Origin: Scandinavium sp036495715
GTDB lineage: Bacteria; Pseudomonadota; Gammaproteobacteria; Enterobacterales; Enterobacteriaceae
NCBI GenBank assembly: GCA_036495715.1
Contig: DASXML010000052.1
Location: 1-64,000 of the forward strand
Length of the DNA: 64,000 nucleotides
Reading direction: 5' to 3'
The notes under the pieces were generated by a model. It had not been told where the DNA came from. It saw nothing but the letters and a program-made list of their open reading frames with translations, and did no database searches. The position numbers and the translations under genes were made by a program. Positions within the stretch are counted from its first letter, which is position 1. Each line of letters starts with the position of its first letter. Positions 60,420-64,000 of the stretch are shown here, in pieces.

Positions 60420-61307
60420 TTATGCGCCGGGCAGCCAGAAACCTTCGCAGCATTTCAGCCACGCCTGAGCACTGTGGGAAAGATACGTCCCTTCACGCCA
60501 AATCATCCCCAATTGCCAGTGCAGTTCGCTGTCGAGTGGGATCCAGCGTAGGGTGTTTTTATCGAGTCGTTGGCAAATGGGCTCCGGTAAAATTGCCACG
60601 CCAACGCCCGCCTGTACCATTGCCGCCAGAAAATCCCATTGACCGCTGCGTACCGCAATGCGTGGTTTCACGTCGTGATCGGTGAACAACTGCATTAACT
60701 GACGGCTAAGGGCGAAATCTTCGTTGTAAATCAACAGCGGGTGCGCGGCTAACTGCGCCGGACTGATGGAATCGACGTTGAGCCAATCGCCAGAACGTGG
60801 CACCAGCACGCACAGCGGATGACTAAACAGTGGCAACGTCGACAGGCCACTCTCTTCATCGACGGGCAGGGCGGTCATCGCCACGTCCAACTCACCGTTT
60901 ATCACCGCCTGTTGTACCGTCAGGCCGCCAAATTCGGCAATTTTCAGCTCCACGGCAGGGTAGCGCTGACGAAACAGGCTAATAGGTCCGGCCATCAACA
61001 TGCCGACCATCGGGGGAATGCCGAGCCGCAACAGGCCGCCGTGCAGGTGATTAATATCACTCAGCTCGGCTTCCAGTTGGCGAAATTCAGCAAGGATCGT
61101 CAGCCCTCTGTCGAACACCACGCGCCCGGTATCGGTCAGCAGCAGTTTGCGCCCATCGCGAATGAGAAGGGTACAGTTGAGCTCATCTTCCAGATTTTTC
61201 AGCATCTTACTGATAGTAGGTTGCGTGACAAACAGCTTCTCGGCCGCGCGGGTAAAGCTCTGCTGCTGGACCACTTCGACGAAATAGCGCAGCGTTCTTA
61301 TGTCCAT
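60420..61307 (-). CDS. LysR-family transcriptional regulator, divergent from cidA/lrgB-like genes
   Basis: A 295-residue LysR regulator. The winged helix-turn-helix is at residues 1-60 (MDIRTLRYFVEVVQQQSFTR ... PTISKMLKNLEDEL, in part), and the effector domain is about 90-290. It is transcribed away from the CidA/LrgA-LrgB pair across 102 bases, the usual arrangement for a CidR-type activator of a murein-hydrolase exporter operon. In other bacteria such regulators respond to acetate or overflow metabolism. Effector here unknown. Confidence 0.82.
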   Translation of the reverse strand: MDIRTLRYFVEVVQQQSFTRAAEKLFVTQPTISKMLKNLEDELNCTLLIRDGRKLLLTDTGRVVFDRGLTILAEFRQLEAELSDINHLHGGLLRLGIPPMVGMLMAGPISLFRQRYPAVELKIAEFGGLTVQQAVINGELDVAMTALPVDEESGLSTLPLFSHPLCVLVPRSGDWLNVDSISPAQLAAHPLLIYNEDFALSRQLMQLFTDHDVKPRIAVRSGQWDFLAAMVQAGVGVAILPEPICQRLDKNTLRWIPLDSELHWQLGMIWREGTYLSHSAQAWLKCCEGFWLPGA

Positions 61308-61409
61308 GATTATTCCTCGAAACTATACCTTCAATGATTTTAATTCATTTCTGTCACAGCCGGCGGCTCACTATACTGAGCGCCTTCACTTTTTTCAGGA
61401 ATTCCTTTC

Positions 61410-61820
61410 ATGGCTGTGGCCTTAGGGCGCGTAACGCCTGCTGTCCTGCATCACCTTCAGGTTCCGGTGCAGGTCGTTTTGTACGCCGGTGTGTTTGTAC
61501 TGGCGGAACATTTAGTGGCGTGGGGTCATCTGCCGCTGCCCGCGAATCTGGTTGGCATGGTGCTGATGCTGGCGCTGATTGTCTGCCGCATCTTGCCGCT
61601 CAACTGGGTGCGCGCCGGTTCTCGCTGGCTGCTGGCGGAGATGCTTTTATTTTTCGTGCCTGCGGTGGTGGCTGTAGTGAATTACGCCCAACTGCTGATG
61701 GTCGATGGCTGGCGCATTTTCGTGGTGATTGCGCTGAGCACGTTGATGGTATTGGGTGCGACGGCGTGGGTGGTCGATAAAGTCTACCGTTATGAACTGC
61801 GCAGGATGAACCGTGAATAG
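61410..61820 (+). CDS. CidA/LrgA family holin-like protein (YohJ-like)
   Basis: A 136-residue protein with four hydrophobic segments of the CidA/LrgA family, including the LPLPANLVGMVLMLALIVCRILP region typical of the group (in outline). Family members are proposed to form holin/antiholin-like pores, or pyruvate/acetate transport complexes with CidB/LrgB. AGGA lies 8 bases before the ATG. It overlaps the next gene by 8 bases. Confidence 0.85.
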   Translation: MAVALGRVTPAVLHHLQVPVQVVLYAGVFVLAEHLVAWGHLPLPANLVGMVLMLALIVCRILPLNWVRAGSRWLLAEMLLFFVPAVVAVVNYAQLLMVDGWRIFVVIALSTLMVLGATAWVVDKVYRYELRRMNRE

Positions 61821-62502
61821 TCTTACGCTGAGCCTGATTTGCCTCGCCATTACGCTCGGGCTTTATTACGCCAACAAACGCCTGTATCGCCGCTTTCGAA
61901 AATTGCCGTTGATGCCGCTGGTATTCACCCCGCTGCTGCTGGTGCTGATGTTGGTGTTCGGCCACATCTCTTATCAGAATTATATGGGTGAAGCACACTG
62001 GCTACTGTGGTTGCTTGGCCCGGCGACCATCGCTTTTGCGGTGCCGGTTTACGATAATTTGGCGGTGATTAAACGCCACTGGATGTCGCTGACGGCGGGC
62101 GTGACCACCGCTATCGTCGTGGCCGTCACCAGCTCTGTATGGCTGGCTCGTCTGTTTACGCTGCCGGATGAAATTCAGCGCAGCCTGGCGGTGCGTTCCA
62201 TCACCACGCCGTTTGCCCTTGCTGCTGCAAAACCGATTGGCGGACAGCCTGAGCTGGTGGCGCTGTTTGTGGTGATCACCGGTGTGTTCGGCATGGCGGT
62301 CGGTGACGCGCTGTTTCTGCGTCTCGCTATTCGTGAAGGGATGGCGAAAGGCGCGGGATTTGGCGCGGCTTCACACGGTGCAGGCACCGCGCGTTCTTAT
62401 GAATTAGGCCCGCAGGAAGGGGTTGTCGCCAGTCTGGTGATGATGCTGTCCGGCGTGGCGACGGTACTGGCGGCCCCGCTGGTGGCGTGGGTCATGTTCT
62501 GA
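61813..62502 (+). CDS. LrgB/CidB family membrane protein (YohK-like)
   Basis: A 229-residue protein with six to eight hydrophobic segments. The LrgB signatures are RSITTPFALAAAKPIGGQPELVA (in outline) and GAASHGAGTARSYELGPQEG. It partners the preceding CidA-like protein. The start is GTG at 61813, preceded by GCAGGATGAACC and overlapping the upstream stop by 8 bases, a sign of coupling. Confidence 0.87.
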   Translation: MNSLTLSLICLAITLGLYYANKRLYRRFRKLPLMPLVFTPLLLVLMLVFGHISYQNYMGEAHWLLWLLGPATIAFAVPVYDNLAVIKRHWMSLTAGVTTAIVVAVTSSVWLARLFTLPDEIQRSLAVRSITTPFALAAAKPIGGQPELVALFVVITGVFGMAVGDALFLRLAIREGMAKGAGFGAASHGAGTARSYELGPQEGVVASLVMMLSGVATVLAAPLVAWVMF

Positions 62503-62508
62503 GAAATT

Positions 62509-62528
62509 CCCCGGCCTGACGACCGGGG
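62509..62528. terminator. Stem between convergent lrgB-like gene and actP
   Basis: CCCCGG pairs with CCGGGG around CCTGACGA. It has no strong T-run on either side, so it is a weak terminator at best. Confidence 0.4.
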
Positions 62529-62538
62529 ATGTATTGGC

Positions 62539-64000
62539 TTAGTGTGCGGAGCCTTGCTCAATACCGATCCCGGTCTGAGAACGAATAAACTGCGCGCGGA
62601 AGCGCTCGCGTTCGAGCTTTCCGGTTTCTGAGTTATCCGTTGCGGAGAAGAACCAGATACCGATGAAGGCCACGGCGATGGAGAACAGCGCCGGGTATTC
62701 ATACGGGAACACGGCTTTCTCGTGACCGAGAATTTGCACCCAAATGGTCGGGCCGAGGATCATCAGGATAATCGCCGTCAGCAGGCCCAGCCAGCCGCCA
62801 ATCATCGCGCCACGGGTGGTCAGTTTCGACCAGTACATCGACAGCAGGATAATCGGGAAGTTACAGCTCGCGGCAATCGAGAACGCCAGGCCGACCATGA
62901 AGGCGATGTTCTGCTTCTCAAACAAAATCCCCAGCAGAATGGCGACGACGCCCAAAATCAGCACCGTGATTTTTGACACGCGCAGTTCATCGCGCTCAGA
63001 GGCACCTTTGCGGAACACGTTGGCGTAGAGATCGTGTGAGACCGCCGAAGCGCCCGCCAGCGTCAGACCCGCAACGACCGCCAGAATAGTGGCGAAGGCC
63101 ACGGCAGAAATGAAGCCGAGGAACAGGTTGCCGCCGACCGCATCGGCCAGATGCACCGCCGCCATGTTATTACCGCCAATCAGCTGACCCGCCGCGTCTT
63201 TAAATGCCGGGTTCGCGCCGACCAGCATGATCGCGCCGAAGCCGATGATGAAAGTCAGAATGTAGAAATAACCCATGAATCCGGTGGCGTAGAACACGCT
63301 TTTACGCGCTTCGCGGGCGTCACTGACGGTGAAGAAGCGCATTAAAATGTGCGGAAGACCCGCCGTCCCGAACATCAGGCCGAGGCCCAGCGATAGCGCG
63401 GAAATCGGATCTTTCACCAACCCGCCAGGGCTCATGATCGCCACCCCTTTCGGATGCACCGCCATCGCTTCAGTGAACAGATTGTTGAAACTGAAACCGA
63501 CGTGTTTCATTACCATAAAGGCCATAAAACTGGCGCCGAACAACAGCAGCACCGCCTTGATGATTTGCACCCATGTCGTTGCCAACATGCCGCCAAACAG
63601 CACGTACATCACCATCAGCACGCCGACCAGCACCACCGCAATGTGGTAATTCAGGCCGAACAGCAGTTCGATGAGTTTGCCCGCGCCGACCATCTGCGCA
63701 ATCAGGTATAACGCCACAACCACCAGAGAACCGCAGGCGGAAAGGGTACGAATTGGTCCCTGTTTCAGGCGATAAGAGGCCACATCGGCAAAGGTGTAGC
63801 GCCCGAGGTTACGCAGGCGTTCGGCAATCAGGAACAGGATGATAGGCCAGCCGACGAGGAAGCCGAGCGAGTAAATCAGCCCGTCGTAGCCCGAGGTGTA
63901 GACCAGCGCGGAAATGCCAAGGAACGACGCGGCAGACATAAAGTCTCCGGCAATCGCCAGCCCGTTCTGGAAACCGGTGATATTGCCGCCCGCGGTGTAG
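62539..64000 (-). CDS. actP: Acetate permease ActP (5' end outside window)
   Basis: 487 codons of a sodium:solute symporter matching E. coli ActP, which imports acetate and glycolate. Residues such as YTAGGNITGFQNGLAIAGDF at the window edge, GLMFGTAGLPHILMRFFTVS and AVAFATILAVVAGLTLAGAS are diagnostic. The N-terminal signal sequence and about 60 residues lie beyond base 64000. It is expected to follow yjcH and acs upstream on the same strand. An internal ATG at 63939 is not the real start, because the frame stays open to the edge with conserved sequence. Confidence 0.95.
   Translation of the reverse strand, partial: YTAGGNITGFQNGLAIAGDFMSAASFLGISALVYTSGYDGLIYSLGFLVGWPIILFLIAERLRNLGRYTFADVASYRLKQGPIRTLSACGSLVVVALYLIAQMVGAGKLIELLFGLNYHIAVVLVGVLMVMYVLFGGMLATTWVQIIKAVLLLFGASFMAFMVMKHVGFSFNNLFTEAMAVHPKGVAIMSPGGLVKDPISALSLGLGLMFGTAGLPHILMRFFTVSDAREARKSVFYATGFMGYFYILTFIIGFGAIMLVGANPAFKDAAGQLIGGNNMAAVHLADAVGGNLFLGFISAVAFATILAVVAGLTLAGASAVSHDLYANVFRKGASERDELRVSKITVLILGVVAILLGILFEKQNIAFMVGLAFSIAASCNFPIILLSMYWSKLTTRGAMIGGWLGLLTAIILMILGPTIWVQILGHEKAVFPYEYPALFSIAVAFIGIWFFSATDNSETGKLERERFRAQFIRSQTGIGIEQGSAH

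Noticed and set aside
1..64000. tRNA or rRNA genes
   Set aside because: No cloverleaf-like sequence ending in CCA or rRNA segment was noticed on either strand by reading; a dedicated tRNA scan would settle it.

Overview
This window is a stretch of enterobacterial chromosome. Gene content and order follow the Escherichia coli yjbD-lysC-pgi-yjbEFGH-psiE-malGFE/malK-lamB-malM-ubiCA-plsB-dgkA-lexA-dinF-yjbJ-zur-dusA-pspG-qorA-dnaB-alr-tyrB-aphA-yjbR-uvrA-ssb-yjcB-pdeC-soxSR-ghxP-yjcE-actP segment almost without rearrangement. The proteins are close to but clearly diverged from E. coli. Many ERIC repeats, a few REP/BIME units and several inserted genes point to an Enterobacter/Lelliottia/Leclercia/Klebsiella-type member of the Enterobacteriaceae rather than Escherichia. 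The genus assignment is inference from content only.

Layout. 1-0.24 kb: the right end of an IS4-family element. 0.28-9 kb: yjbD, a BASS-family transporter (probably PanS), lysC with a lysine riboswitch, a CPA1 antiporter, pgi and a sugar-isomerase-like gene. 9.4-13.2 kb: the yjbEFGH exopolysaccharide operon. 13.4-22 kb: psiE and the divergent malEFG / malK-lamB-malM maltose operons around a MalT/CRP control region. 22-34 kb: ubiCA, a small exported protein, plsB, dgkA, the SOS genes lexA-dinF, yjbJ, zur, a cupin, a TraF-like outer-membrane protein, dusA and the sigma-54 gene pspG. 34-44 kb: housekeeping genes (qorA, dnaB, alr, tyrB, aphA, yjbR, uvrA, ssb). 44-54.7 kb: yjcB, an added diguanylate cyclase next to the phosphodiesterase pdeC, soxSR, the sRNA SraL, a GST, ghxP, an orphan PemK/MazF-like toxin and yjcE. 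54.8-62.5 kb: a MurNAc-use locus (murP, murQ, RpiR-type regulator), then a porin plus DUF2057 protein pair and a LysR/CidA/LrgB cluster. actP runs off the right edge.

How the genes work together. There are three regulatory themes: SOS (paired LexA boxes at lexA, one at uvrA/ssb), redox (a perfect SoxR operator between soxS and soxR) and carbon use (MalT/CRP; MurR-type operator/CRP). The most interesting signal is that the promoter of the porin-DUF2057 operon carries the same three-part arrangement as the murQP promoter. Both have a TGGAAT-N5-ATTCCA operator, a 15-base block at offset +33, and a CRP-like site at +59 or +60. This suggests an unrecognised outer-membrane arm of the MurNAc regulon. 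A second theme is a family of about 110-180 bp imperfect-palindrome repeats. One copy sits inside the lysC leader between riboswitch and start codon, one splits malF from malG, and one lies downstream of lysC.
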